Origin: an uncultured Serinicoccus sp.
Lineage (GTDB): Bacteria; Actinomycetota; Actinomycetes; Actinomycetales; Dermatophilaceae
Length of the DNA: 64,000 bases
Assembly: GCF_947487915.1 (NCBI RefSeq)
Contig: NZ_CANKYH010000006.1
Coordinates: 124,001-188,000, forward strand
Direction: 5' to 3'
Shown here: piece by piece, positions 45,053 to 53,663 of the stretch
Layout of the letters: each line of letters opens with the position of its first letter
How positions within the stretch are numbered: the first letter of the stretch is position 1
Position numbers and translations under genes: made by a program
Notes under the pieces: generated by a model
The model's input: only the letters and a program-made list of their open reading frames with translations
The model's database searches: none
Told to the model about the DNA's origin: nothing

Positions 45053-45904
45053 TCAGGGACGGGTGGCGACGACGACCCGCGGGCGACCGGCGAGGTCGTC
45101 GTGGTCGGTGACGGACGTCCACCCGGCGTGGGTCAGCAGCTCGACGGCCGACCCGGACTGCACGTCGGCGTGCTCCATGAGGAGCACCCCGCCCGGGCGC
45201 AGCAGGGCCATCGCCCGCGCGGCGAGCAGGCCCGGCAGCAGCAGCCCGTCCGCCCCACCGCCGTAGAGCGCGACCTCGGGATCGTGGTCCCGGACCTCGA
45301 CGTCCACCGGCACGGCGTCGGGAGGGATGTACGGAGGGTTGCTCACCACGACGTCCACCCGGCCGAGCCGGTCCTCGAAGGACTCCTGGGCCGGGCCGAG
45401 GCGCAGGTCGACCGCGAGCCCGGTGCGCCCCAGATTGGCCTGGGCGTAGCGGTGCGCGTCCGGCGCCAGCTCGACGGCACCGACCCGGGCGTCCGGGCGC
45501 CGGTGCGCGAGCGCCAGCGCGACCGCCCCGCTTCCCGTGCACAGGTCCACCACGGAGGGGCTCTGCAACGGCTCCAGAGCCGCCAGTGCCAGGTGGACGA
45601 GCGTCTCGGTCTCCGGGCGAGGCACGAACACCCCGGGCCCCACGAGCAGCTCGAGGCCGGAGAACCAGGCGGTCCCCGTGAGGTGCTGCAGCGGCACCCG
45701 GTCAGCGCGGCGCACCACGAGCTCCAGGAACGCGCCGTGGGCCTCCGGGGGCACCTGCTCGCGCATCACCCGGGCCCGGCGCAGCTGCGGACCGTCCAGC
45801 CCCATCGCGTGGGCCAGCAGCAGCTCGGCGTCGACCTCCGGGCTGGCAACCCCCGCCTCTTGGAGCCGGCCGGTGGCGGCGCGGACGAGCTCGTCGACGC
45901 TCAC
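45053..45904 (-). CDS. prmC: Release factor glutamine methyltransferase PrmC
   Basis: A 283-residue SAM-dependent enzyme that methylates the GGQ glutamine of release factors. N-terminal helical substrate-binding domain (1-90), then a Rossmann methyltransferase: [16 protein letters not shown] (SAM site) and the catalytic SNPPYIP motif. GTG 45904 is the only start consistent with family length. It follows prfA, its substrate, after 115 bp. Confidence 0.94.
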   Translation of the reverse strand: MSVDELVRAATGRLQEAGVASPEVDAELLLAHAMGLDGPQLRRARVMREQVPPEAHGAFLELVVRRADRVPLQHLTGTAWFSGLELLVGPGVFVPRPETETLVHLALAALEPLQSPSVVDLCTGSGAVALALAHRRPDARVGAVELAPDAHRYAQANLGRTGLAVDLRLGPAQESFEDRLGRVDVVVSNPPYIPPDAVPVDVEVRDHDPEVALYGGGADGLLLPGLLAARAMALLRPGGVLLMEHADVQSGSAVELLTHAGWTSVTDHDDLAGRPRVVVATRP

Positions 45905-46019
45905 GACGCCGTCCCGCTCGTCGCCGACCTCACCTCGGGGGCCGAGGACCGCTGGCGTGCTGGCTGCGTGTCGTCCTGACGCTGACGCCCCGGGGCCGCC
46001 ACGGCGCGCGGGTCCGGCG

Positions 46020-47099
46020 TCACTGCTCCCCCGCCGCCGCCAACCGGGCGGCCTCGTCGGCCTCGACCGCGGACCGCACCACCGGGTCGAGGTCGCCGTC
46101 CAGGACCTGGTCCAGGTTGTAGGCCTTGAAGCCGGTGCGGTGGTCGGCGATGCGGTTCTCACCGAAGTTGTAGGTGCGGATCCGCTCGCTGCGGTCCACC
46201 GTGCGGATCTGGCTGCGCCGGGCCGCGCTCGCCGCCTGCTCCGCCTCCTCGACCGCGATCTGGTGCAGACGGGCACGCAGCACGCGCAGCGCGGACTCCT
46301 TGTTCTGGAGCTGGCTCTTCTCGTTCTGGCAGGAGACGACCAGGCCGGTCGGCAAGTGGGTGATGCGCACGGCCGAGTCGGTGGTGTTCACCGACTGGCC
46401 CCCCGGCCCCGAGGAACGGAACACGTCGACCTTGAGGTCGTTCGGGTCCAGCTCGACCTCCGCGGGGTCCTCGAGGTCCGGCATGACCAGCACCCCGGCG
46501 GCGGAGGTATGCACCCGCCCCTGGCTCTCGGTCACGGGGACGCGCTGCACGCGGTGGACGCCGCCCTCGTACTTCAGCCGCGCCCACGGCGCCTCGCCCG
46601 GCGCCGGCGAGCCTGTGGCCGTCACCGAGACGCGGGCCTCCTTGTAGCCCCCGAGGTCGGACGGGGTGGCGTCCAGCAGCTCGGTGCGCCACCCGCGGCG
46701 CTCGGCGTAGCGGAGGTACATCCGCAGGAGGTCACCGGCGAACAGGGCGGACTCCTCTCCCCCCTCACCGGCCTTGACCTCGAGGATGACGTCACGGTCG
46801 TCGTCGGGGTCTCGGGGCACCAGCTGGCGGCGCAGCCGTTCGGCGGCGTCCTGCTCGGCGGCCTCGAGGGCGGGGAGCTCCTGGGCGAAGCCCTCGTCCT
46901 CCGCGGCGAGCTCGCGCGCGGCCTCCAGGTCCCCCCTCGCGGCCTCCCAGGCCCGGTATGCCGTGACCGTCGCCGTGAGAGCGGCATACCGGGTGTTGAG
47001 GCGGCGCAGCGCCCCCGGGTCGCCGTGCACCGCGGGGTCGGCGAGCCGGCGCTCGAGGTCGGCGTGCTCCTCGAGCAGCGGCCGGGCGGAGTCGAACAC
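46020..47099 (-). CDS. prfA: Peptide chain release factor 1
   Basis: A 359-residue class I release factor reading UAA and UAG. The peptidyl-hydrolysis motif GGQ (about residues 232-234, [20 protein letters not shown]) is intact, and VHRVQRVP precedes it. The codon-recognition PxT-type loop lies in the central domain. RF2, not RF1, reads UGA, so Sec decoding at UGA does not conflict with this gene. GTG start. Confidence 0.97.
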   Translation of the reverse strand: MFDSARPLLEEHADLERRLADPAVHGDPGALRRLNTRYAALTATVTAYRAWEAARGDLEAARELAAEDEGFAQELPALEAAEQDAAERLRRQLVPRDPDDDRDVILEVKAGEGGEESALFAGDLLRMYLRYAERRGWRTELLDATPSDLGGYKEARVSVTATGSPAPGEAPWARLKYEGGVHRVQRVPVTESQGRVHTSAAGVLVMPDLEDPAEVELDPNDLKVDVFRSSGPGGQSVNTTDSAVRITHLPTGLVVSCQNEKSQLQNKESALRVLRARLHQIAVEEAEQAASAARRSQIRTVDRSERIRTYNFGENRIADHRTGFKAYNLDQVLDGDLDPVVRSAVEADEAARLAAAGEQ

Positions 47100-47138
47100 C
47101 GTGTCCTCCTAGGGACGAGCCGGGGCCGGGACGACGAA

Positions 47139-47170
47139 CGCCGGCCCCGCGAGCTCTCGCGGGGCCGGCG
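47139..47170 (-). terminator. Hairpin between rpmE and prfA
   Basis: A perfect 15-bp inverted repeat (CGCCGGCCCCGCGAG / CTCGCGGGGCCGGCG, 2-nt gap) starts 12 nt after the rpmE stop. It would separate rpmE from prfA transcription. Confidence 0.6.
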
Positions 47171-47181
47171 GGACGTGGCTG

Positions 47182-47397
47182 CTAGTTGGCGGCCTTCTTG
47201 CCGTAGCGCTCCTGGAAGCGGGCGACGCGCCCACCGGTGTCCAGGATCTTCTGCTTGCCGGTGTAGAAGGGGTGGCACTGGGAGCAGACGTCGGCGCTGA
47301 TGCGGCCCGACGTCGCGGTGCTGCGGGTGGTGAACGACGCACCGCAGGTGCAGGTGACCTGGGTCTCGACGTACTCCGGGTGGATGTCCTTCTGCAT
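47182..47397 (-). CDS. rpmE: 50S ribosomal protein L31, zinc-binding form
   Basis: A 71-residue protein with the four zinc ligands Cys16, Cys18, Cys38 and Cys41 (CTCG ... CSQCHPF), i.e. the C+ paralogue normally replaced by a C- form under zinc limitation. Ends [20 protein letters not shown] then a Lys-rich tail. AAGGAG stands upstream of ATG 47397; a TAGACT at 47474-47479 may be its own promoter. Confidence 0.97.
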   Translation of the reverse strand: MQKDIHPEYVETQVTCTCGASFTTRSTATSGRISADVCSQCHPFYTGKQKILDTGGRVARFQERYGKKAAN

Positions 47398-47429
47398 GTC
47401 TCTCCTTGGGTGGCGTGGTGTCCCCGGGT

Positions 47430-47451
47430 CGACCGCGCGGGAGCGCGGTCG
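47430..47451 (-). terminator. Hairpin in the rho-rpmE gap
   Basis: CGACCGCG / CGCGGTCG, 8 bp with a 6-nt loop. It may terminate rho mRNA or be part of the rpmE leader. Confidence 0.4.
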
Positions 47452-47473
47452 TGAACCGGTGGGCCAGCGGATC

Positions 47474-47479
47474 AGTCTA
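47474..47479 (-). promoter_or_regulatory. -10 element of rpmE
   Basis: TAGACT on the minus strand would give a leader of about 70 nt ahead of rpmE, containing the hairpin at 47430-47451. Confidence 0.4.
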
Positions 47480-47507
47480 CGCGACCGGGGTCGGTGCCGT
47501 GCACCGC

Positions 47508-49466
47508 TCAGTCGTCGTCGTCCAGCCGGACCGAGCTGGTCTGCTGGACCTGGGTGAGGAACTCGTAGTTGTGCTTCGTCTTCTTCAACCGGTCGAGGAG
47601 CAGCTCGATTCCCTGCTGCTGGTCGAGGGCGGACAGCACACGGCGCAGCTTCCACATGATCTTGAGCTCCTCCGACGACATGAGGATCTCCTCGCGCCGG
47701 GTGCTCGAGGCGTTGACGTCGACGGCCGGGAAGGTCCGGCGGTCGGCCAGGTGACGGGAGAGCTTGAGCTCCATGTTGCCGGTGCCCTTGAACTCCTCGA
47801 AGATGACCTCGTCCATCTTGGAGCCGGTCTCCACCAGCGCCGTCGCGAGGATCGTCAGCGAGCCGCCCTCCTCGATGTTGCGCGCGGCACCGAAGAACTT
47901 CTTCGGCGGGTAGAGCGCGGCGGAGTCGACACCACCGGACAGGATCCGGCCCGAGGCCGGGGCCGCCAGGTTGTAGGCGCGGCCCAGGCGGGTGATGCCG
48001 TCGAGCAGCACCACCACGTCCTGGCCCAGCTCGACGAGGCGCTTGGCCCGCTCGATCGCCAGCTCGGCCACCATCGTGTGGTCGCTCGCCGGGCGGTCGA
48101 AGGTCGAGGAGATGACCTCGCCCTTGACGTTGCGCTGGAAGTCGGTGACCTCCTCCGGACGCTCGTCCACCAGGACGATCATCAGGTGCACCTCGGGGTT
48201 GTTGGTGGTGATGGCGTTGGCGATGGACTGCATGACCATCGTCTTGCCCGCCTTGGGCGGGCTGACGATGAGACCGCGCTGGCCCTTGCCGATCGGCGTC
48301 ACCAGGTCGATGACCCGGGTGGTGAGGTTCTTCTGCTCGGTCTCCAGCCGCAGCCGCTGCTGCGGGTAGAGCGGGGTGAGGCTGGAGAAGTCCGGCCGAC
48401 GGCGGCCCTGGTCGGGCTCCTGACCGTTGATGCTGTCCAGCCGCACGAGGGCGCTGAACTTGCCCTTGTCCCGCTTGTTGCCGGTCGAGGACACGGTGTG
48501 CTGCCCGACGTCGCTGCCGTCCTGCGGGGCCTTGATGGCACCCGTGACCGCGTCGCCCTTGCGCAGGCCGTGCTTCTTGACCAGGCCCATCGGGACGTAG
48601 ACGTCGGTCGGGCCGGGGAGGTACCCGGTGGTCCGGATGAAGGCGTAGTTGTCGAGCAGGTCCACGACACCGCCGACGGGGACGAGCACGTCCTCCTCGG
48701 AGTAGCTCTCGGGGGAGTCCTGCTGCTGCTGGCCTCCCGACGCGGGCTGGGCACCACGGCCCCGCTTGCGGTCGCGGTTGCGGTTGCGGCTGCGCCGACG
48801 TCCGCGCCGGCCTCCCTCGTCGTCGCCCCAGTCGCCGTCGCCGTCCCGGCCCTGCTGATCGCCCCGGTCGGGCTGGCGGCGGTCGTCCTGCCGGCCGTCG
48901 CGGGCCTGCTGCCCCTGGCGGTCGTCCTGGTTGCGCTGGCCGCCCTCACGACGCTCGTCCTGGCGACGCTCGTCCTGGCGGCGGTCGTCCTGGCGGCGCT
49001 CGTCCGGGCCGCCCTCACGGCCCTGCTGACCCTGGCGGTCGTCCTGGCTGCGCTGAGCGCCCTCACGGCGGTCCTCGCCGTTCGGCGCGGAGCCCCCGCC
49101 CACCGGGTCGCCCTGGGCGCGCTCCTGCTGGTCGGCCTGCCGGTCCTGCTCGCTGCGGGGCGCGCCGGCGCTGGAGCCGCCGCGGCGGCTGCGCCGTGTG
49201 CGCGAGCCCCCGGCGGTGCCGGTGGTCTCCTCGCGCTCGGCCTGCGCGCGGTCCAGGGCGGCCTCGATGGCGTCCTGACGACCGGCGGAGCCGTTGGTGC
49301 TGGCAGCGCCCCCGCGCTGATCCCGGATGGCGGAGACCAGGTCGGCCTTGCGCATCTTGTTGTTCACGGTGATACCCATGCCCGACGCGAGCTCCTGGAG
49401 CTCGGCCAGACGAAGGGTGCTCAGCGCGCCCGTGCGGGTCGCGCCGGCGTCGGTGATCTCAGTCAC
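47508..49466 (-). CDS. rho: Transcription termination factor Rho with long disordered insert
   Basis: A 652-residue hexameric RNA helicase. N-terminal Rho_N domain ([18 protein letters not shown]); then about 190 residues of Arg/Asp/Gln/Gly-rich low complexity, including degenerate RRQDERR units and an [15 protein letters not shown] basic stretch; the RNA-binding OSB domain ([22 protein letters not shown]); and the ATPase with Walker A SPPKAGKT, Walker [11 protein letters not shown] and the Q/R loops ([20 protein letters not shown]). E. coli Rho has 419 residues. GTG 49466 is preferred because AAGGAA lies 8 nt upstream; ATG 49493 would add nine residues. Confidence 0.96.
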   Translation of the reverse strand: MTEITDAGATRTGALSTLRLAELQELASGMGITVNNKMRKADLVSAIRDQRGGAASTNGSAGRQDAIEAALDRAQAEREETTGTAGGSRTRRSRRGGSSAGAPRSEQDRQADQQERAQGDPVGGGSAPNGEDRREGAQRSQDDRQGQQGREGGPDERRQDDRRQDERRQDERREGGQRNQDDRQGQQARDGRQDDRRQPDRGDQQGRDGDGDWGDDEGGRRGRRRSRNRNRDRKRGRGAQPASGGQQQQDSPESYSEEDVLVPVGGVVDLLDNYAFIRTTGYLPGPTDVYVPMGLVKKHGLRKGDAVTGAIKAPQDGSDVGQHTVSSTGNKRDKGKFSALVRLDSINGQEPDQGRRRPDFSSLTPLYPQQRLRLETEQKNLTTRVIDLVTPIGKGQRGLIVSPPKAGKTMVMQSIANAITTNNPEVHLMIVLVDERPEEVTDFQRNVKGEVISSTFDRPASDHTMVAELAIERAKRLVELGQDVVVLLDGITRLGRAYNLAAPASGRILSGGVDSAALYPPKKFFGAARNIEEGGSLTILATALVETGSKMDEVIFEEFKGTGNMELKLSRHLADRRTFPAVDVNASSTRREEILMSSEELKIMWKLRRVLSALDQQQGIELLLDRLKKTKHNYEFLTQVQQTSSVRLDDDD

Positions 49467-49715
49467 GTGGGATTCCTTCCCCCTCGGTCGCAACCGGTTC
49501 GGGGCCTAGGGTGTCGCGGTGCACGGAAGGTGGCACCGCTGTCGGACTCGGCACGGGGACGACCGGTGCAGCGGCCTCAGTATCAGGACACGTCGCGAAG
49601 CCGACGGCCCGTGCGTGGAGTGCCTCGGAGCCGTTCACCGATGTGTCCGGCCGTGTCACGAGGCGCCCTCACGATAACACGGGGGCGGGCCCGGACCATA
49701 CCCGCCGCGAGGCCC
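49467..49715 (-). promoter_or_regulatory. 249-bp rho upstream region
   Basis: Between hom and rho, with no credible gene. A TATCGT hexamer at about 49673-49678 on the minus strand, in the only AT-rich patch, could be the -10 of rho and would give a leader of about 200 nt. Long rho leaders are often autoregulatory; no structure is proven here. In the ancestral order thrC and thrB would lie in this gap. Confidence 0.35.
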
Positions 49716-50777
49716 TCACCCCACCCGCGTCGCCCGGGACGCCCGGACCAGGTCCCCCAGCACGGCCGAGGCGGTCTGGTCGCCGCCGGCACCCGCGCCG
49801 GTGAGCCGCACGGTCCCCGCCAGCACGGCCTCGACCTCCACGACGTTGGTCCCGCCGCGGGCCTGCGCCAGCGGGTCGACGGCGGGGAGCGCGGTGGGAG
49901 CGACCCAGGCCCGAACCCGGCCGTCGGCGTCCCTCCTCGCGTCCGCCACGAGCTTGAGCACCTCGCCCCGACCGGCGGCGGCCGCGAAGTCGGCGTCGGT
50001 CAGTCCCGAGATTCCCGTCGTCCCGACCTCCTCCAGGGGCACCGGCACCCCCCAGGCCGTCCGGGCCAGGATGGCGACCTTGGCGGCGGCGTCCAGACCC
50101 TCGAGGTCCTCGGTGGGGTCCGCCTCGAGGTAGCCCAGCTCACCGGCCTGCCGGACGGCGTCGGCGAAGGGCACGCCCTCGCGGGCCACCAGGTCGAGCA
50201 CGTAGTTGGTGGAGCCGTTGACGATCCCCCGGATCGCCGTGATCTCGTCGCCGGCCAGCGACTCGCGCACGACCGCCAGGACCGGCACCGCAGCCATGAC
50301 CGCGGCCTCGTAGTGCAGCCCTCCCCCGTGCTCGCGGGCGAGCGCGTGCAGGCCCTCGCCCCGGCGCGCCACGAGCTGCTTGTTGGCCGTGACCACCTGC
50401 GCACCCCGCCGCAGCGCGGCCTCGACGAGCGACCCGGCCGGCTCGATCCCGCCCATGACCTCGACGACCACCTCGGCGTCCGGGTCCGCGGCGAGCGCGG
50501 CGGCGTCGGTGGTGAGCAGGTGCGCCGGTATGCCGTCGCGCACCCTGGTGGCGTCGCGGACCGCGACCCCGGTGAGCTCGGGGCGCCGACCCAGCGTCGC
50601 GGCATACCGGTCGTCGTGCTGCAGCAGGTGACGGGCGACAGCGGCGCCGACGGTGCCGCCACCGAGCAGGGCGACGCGCAGGACGGAGGAGGGGGCGGGA
50701 GAGGGCACGGGCGGCTCCAGGGGTCGGGGGCGGGGCGGTCCGGCGCCGGCACGGAGGTGCCCGGCGCCCTCGGTCAC
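49716..50777 (-). CDS. hom: Homoserine dehydrogenase lacking the ACT domain
   Basis: A 353-residue NAD(P)-dependent enzyme reducing aspartate semialdehyde to homoserine for threonine and methionine. Rossmann motif LLGGGTVGAAVARHLL, VVEVMGGIEPAG, TANKQLVA, and the catalytic region GIVNGSTNYVLD and LGYLEADPTEDLEGLDAAAK. It ends about 80 residues short of the usual actinobacterial protein (about 430-445): the C-terminal ACT domain that binds threonine is missing, so feedback inhibition may be lost. GTG 50777 overlaps the argS stop by GTGA. lysA, thrC and thrB, its usual neighbours, are absent. Confidence 0.9.
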   Translation of the reverse strand: MTEGAGHLRAGAGPPRPRPLEPPVPSPAPSSVLRVALLGGGTVGAAVARHLLQHDDRYAATLGRRPELTGVAVRDATRVRDGIPAHLLTTDAAALAADPDAEVVVEVMGGIEPAGSLVEAALRRGAQVVTANKQLVARRGEGLHALAREHGGGLHYEAAVMAAVPVLAVVRESLAGDEITAIRGIVNGSTNYVLDLVAREGVPFADAVRQAGELGYLEADPTEDLEGLDAAAKVAILARTAWGVPVPLEEVGTTGISGLTDADFAAAAGRGEVLKLVADARRDADGRVRAWVAPTALPAVDPLAQARGGTNVVEVEAVLAGTVRLTGAGAGGDQTASAVLGDLVRASRATRVG

Positions 50778-52435
50778 ATGCGCTCGGGCGCGCTGACGCC
50801 GAGCAGCGTCAGGCCGTTGGCCAGCACCTGGCGGGTGGCGTCGTTGAGCCACAGGCGGGAGCGGTGCAGGTCGGTGATCTCCTCCTCGGCGCTCATCGGC
50901 CGGACCCGGCACTCGTCGTACCACTTGTGGAAGTGGCTCGACAGGTCCTCCAGGTAGCGCGCCACCCGGTGCGGCTCACGCAGCTGGGCGGACTGGGCGA
51001 CGACCCGGGGGAAGTCACCGAGGGCCGCGAGGAGGACCGACTCGGTGTGGTGGTCCAGCAGACCGGGGGCGAAGCCGTCCTCGCGGCGCACCCCGTCCTC
51101 GCCGGCGAGCCGGGCGACGTTGCAGGTGCGGGCGTGGGCGTACTGCACGTAGAAGACCGGGTTGTCGTTGGACCGCCGGCGCAGCTCCTCCCCGTCCAGG
51201 TCGAGCGGGGTGTCCGCGGGGAAGCGGCCCAGGCTGTAGCGGATGGGGTCGGCCCCGATCCACTCCAGCAGGTCCGAGAGGTAGACCGCGTTGCCGCGGC
51301 GCCGGCCCATCCGCTCCCCGCTGATGTTGATGAGCTGGCCGATGAGGACCTCGATGTTGGTCTCCGGGTCGTCGCCCGCGCAGGCGGCGATGGCCTTGAG
51401 CCGCCCGACGTAGCCGTGGTGGTCGGCCCCGAGCATGTAGACCTTCTCGGTGAACCCGCGGTCCTTCTTGGACAGGTAGTAGGCGCAGTCGGCGGCGAAG
51501 TAGGTCGGCTCGCCGTTGGCCCGGATGAGGACACGGTCCTTGTCGTCGCCGAAGTCGGTGGTGCGCAGCCACACCGCGCCGTCGGCGTCGAAGACGTGGC
51601 CCTGCTCCCGCAGCCGGTCCACGGCCTGCTCGACGGCACCCGCGTCGTGCAGGCTCTTCTCGCTGAACCACACGTCGAAGGTCACGTGGAAGGCGGTCAG
51701 CGTCTGCTGGTTGGCCGCGACCTGCAGCGCCATGCCGGTCTCCCGGCACACCTCGAGCGCCTCCTGCTCGGGCAGCGACAACAGGTCCGGACGGGCCCGC
51801 TGCACCTGCTCGGCGAGCGCGTCGACGTAGTCCCCGGCGTAGCCGCCCTCCGGCACCTCCTCGCCGCGGGCACGGGCCAGGACCGAGGACGCCAGCCGCA
51901 CCGTCTGCGCGCCCGCGTCGTTGGTGTAGTGCTCGGCGGTGACGGCCGCGCCGCTGGCCGCAAGCAGCCGGTGCAGCGCGTCACCGAGGGCGGCCCATCG
52001 CGTGTGCCCGATGTGCAGCGGCCCGGTCGGGTTGGCCGACACGAACTCGAGGTTGATGGTGCGCCCGGACATGGTGTCGTTGTGGCCGTAGACGGCGCCG
52101 GCCTCGACGATGTCCCGGGCCAGCGCGCCCGCGCTCGCGGCGTCCAGGGTGATGTTGAGGAAGCCCGGTCCGGCGACCTCGACCCCGGCGACCCCCTCGA
52201 CGGCGCCCAGCCCGGCGGCGACGACCTCGGCGACCTGGCGCGGCGGCATACCCGCCCGCTTGGCCAGCTGCATCGCGACGTTGCTCGCCCAGTCGCCGTG
52301 CTCGCGGCTGCGCGGCCGCTCCACGCGCAGCGCCTCGACGGCCGGCAGGTCACCCTGCGCCAGGGGCAGGTCACCGGCCTCCACGGCCTCGGTGAGCACG
52401 GCATGGATCGCTGCAGCGAGCTGTTCGGGGGTCAC
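50774..52435 (-). CDS. argS: Arginyl-tRNA synthetase
   Basis: A 553-residue class I synthetase. N-terminal Add-1 domain, the HIGH-box NPTGPLHIGHTRWAALGDAL, a KMSKS-like loop reading GERMGRRRGN, and the C-terminal anticodon-binding DALR domain ending LLGVSAPERM. GTG 52435 has TAGACT 7 nt upstream (leaderless). It is divergent from a tRNA-Arg(CCG) gene 84 bp away, one of its own substrates. Confidence 0.96.
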   Translation of the reverse strand: MTPEQLAAAIHAVLTEAVEAGDLPLAQGDLPAVEALRVERPRSREHGDWASNVAMQLAKRAGMPPRQVAEVVAAGLGAVEGVAGVEVAGPGFLNITLDAASAGALARDIVEAGAVYGHNDTMSGRTINLEFVSANPTGPLHIGHTRWAALGDALHRLLAASGAAVTAEHYTNDAGAQTVRLASSVLARARGEEVPEGGYAGDYVDALAEQVQRARPDLLSLPEQEALEVCRETGMALQVAANQQTLTAFHVTFDVWFSEKSLHDAGAVEQAVDRLREQGHVFDADGAVWLRTTDFGDDKDRVLIRANGEPTYFAADCAYYLSKKDRGFTEKVYMLGADHHGYVGRLKAIAACAGDDPETNIEVLIGQLINISGERMGRRRGNAVYLSDLLEWIGADPIRYSLGRFPADTPLDLDGEELRRRSNDNPVFYVQYAHARTCNVARLAGEDGVRREDGFAPGLLDHHTESVLLAALGDFPRVVAQSAQLREPHRVARYLEDLSSHFHKWYDECRVRPMSAEEEITDLHRSRLWLNDATRQVLANGLTLLGVSAPERM

Positions 52436-52442
52436 CCGCTGC

Positions 52443-52448
52443 AGTCTA
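52443..52448 (-). promoter_or_regulatory. -10 element of argS (leaderless)
   Basis: TAGACT on the minus strand lies 7 nt before GTG 52435. Confidence 0.5.
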
Positions 52449-52479
52449 GGGCCGCCGCCCACCGCCTCAGCACGGGGAT

Positions 52480-52508
52480 TTCAGCCACCCCTGCGACGCT
52501 GCTAGAGT
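52480..52508 (+). promoter_or_regulatory. Promoter of tRNA-Arg (and perhaps selC)
   Basis: TTCAGC (52480-52485) and TAGAGT (52503-52508) are 17 bp apart, with the tRNA starting 12 nt after the -10. Confidence 0.5.
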
Positions 52509-52519
52509 TGTTCGCTGTT

Positions 52520-52591
52520 GCCCCCGTAGCTCAGGGGATAGAGCACCGCCCTCCGGAGGCGGGTGCGCAGGTTCGAATCCTGCCGGGGGCG
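52520..52591 (+). tRNA. tRNA-Arg(CCG)
   Basis: A 72-nt cloverleaf: acceptor GCCCCCG/CGGGGGC, D stem GCTC/GAGC, anticodon stem CCGCC/GGCGG with loop CTCCGGA (anticodon CCG at 52553-52555), T arm GCAGG-TTCGAAT-CCTGC, discriminator G. CCA is not encoded. It reads CGG, a frequent Arg codon here. A short UUCG hairpin (52596-52609) follows. Confidence 0.97.
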
Positions 52592-52633
52592 CTCCCCTCC
52601 TTCGGGAGGAGGCGCAGGCAACACTCCTGCGAG

Positions 52634-52727
52634 GGAGGTGTCAGGGTTCCTGGTGGGCCCCCCGGGTTTCAAACCCGTGGAACGGCGACTCGTCGTCGTT
52701 GGCAGGTTCGATTCCTGTCCGCCTCCG
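52634..52727 (+). tRNA. selC: Selenocysteine tRNA, tRNA-Sec(TCA)
   Basis: A 94-nt tRNA with long extra arm: acceptor GGAGGTG/CGCCTCC (one T-G pair), anticodon loop TTTCAAA with TCA at 52669-52671, variable arm pairing around AACGGCGAC...GTCGTCGTT, T loop TTCGATT, discriminator G, no encoded CCA. Length and UGA anticodon match bacterial selC. It lies 42 nt after tRNA-Arg and 5 kb before selA, selB and selD. Confidence 0.95.
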
Positions 52728-52778
52728 CCTCTAGCGGTGCTACCCTCGCGGGCACCAGCGACGCCGCGAGGGGGGATC

Positions 52779-53663
52779 GTGCAGCCGCACCGCGCCAGTT
52801 CCACCGCGCGCCTCATCGCTCTCAGCACCGTCTTCCTCTCCCACCAGCCTCGCGACCGCGACCTGCTACCCCCTGAGGCCGCCGCGCTGTCCGAGAGTCT
52901 GCTCACGCGGACGGCACCCCTGGCGCTCCGGCTCATCCGGGCGCTGTCCCGACCGGGCGCCCGGGGCTTGGTCCTCGGGTTCGAACGCCTGGTGCTGCCG
53001 GGCATCCAGCGTCACTACGCCGCGCGCAAGCGCTACATCGAGGACGCGGCACGAGCCTTTCTCGCCGGGGCCGGTGGGCAGCTGCTGGTCATCGGGGCCG
53101 GCCTGGACACCCTCGCCACCCGGATAGCCCGCGACATGCCCGACATCCGGTGCGTGGAGCTGGACCACCCGGCGACATCGGCGCTCAAGCGGGACGCGAT
53201 GGGCGGCGATGTCCCCGCCAACCTGGTCCTGGTCCCCCTCGACCTGGGCCGTAGCCCGTGGGCGGAGGCGGAGGGGATCGACCCGGCGCTGCCGACCTTC
53301 GTCGTCCTGGAGGGCGTGACGATGTACCTCACCGAGCAGGCGGTCGAGGAGACCCTGCAGGGCTGCGCGCGGATGGCCCCGGGCTCCCAGCTGGTCTGGA
53401 CGTTCATGCACCCGGACGCACGGGGCCACGTCCGCTTCCACCAGGCCCGAGCGGCGGTCTCCGCCTGGCTCGCCAGCCGGCGCGAGCCCTTCACCTGGGG
53501 GTTGGCGCTCGGGGTCGTGCCCGAGTTCCTCGCCCCGCTCGGCCTGGAGCCCCAGGAGATCGTCACGGCGACCCAGCTCCGGGCCCGCTACCTCGACCCG
53601 CGAGGGATCGACGGGGCGCTGGCGCAAGGAGAGGCGCTGTGCCTGACCCGGACGACCGAGTGA
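52779..53663 (+). CDS. SAM-dependent methyltransferase, leucine-carboxyl/PPM1-like family
   Basis: A 294-residue class I methyltransferase. QRHYAARKRYIEDAARAFL precedes the SAM site QLLVIGAGLDTLATRIA and the acidic ribose-binding CVELDHPAT; VVLEGVTMYLTEQAVEETL is typical of the PPM1/LCMT group. Substrate unknown. GTG 52779 has GAGGGGG just upstream. The stop overlaps the FAD-oxidase start as GTGA, so the two make one unit lying between selC and selA. Confidence 0.8.
   Translation: MQPHRASSTARLIALSTVFLSHQPRDRDLLPPEAAALSESLLTRTAPLALRLIRALSRPGARGLVLGFERLVLPGIQRHYAARKRYIEDAARAFLAGAGGQLLVIGAGLDTLATRIARDMPDIRCVELDHPATSALKRDAMGGDVPANLVLVPLDLGRSPWAEAEGIDPALPTFVVLEGVTMYLTEQAVEETLQGCARMAPGSQLVWTFMHPDARGHVRFHQARAAVSAWLASRREPFTWGLALGVVPEFLAPLGLEPQEIVTATQLRARYLDPRGIDGALAQGEALCLTRTTE

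Noticed and set aside
47406..50957. Long plus-strand open frame opposite rho, hom and argS with a very hydrophobic Val/Leu/Ala stretch
   Set aside because: It is the antisense of the Rho disordered Arg/Asp insert; high GC removes stops. No family motifs, and three proven genes lie on the other strand.
52520..52727. tRNA genes as an integration site for a genomic island
   Set aside because: No integrase and no repeated tRNA 3' end is visible downstream within the window; the sel genes look like a normal functional cluster.
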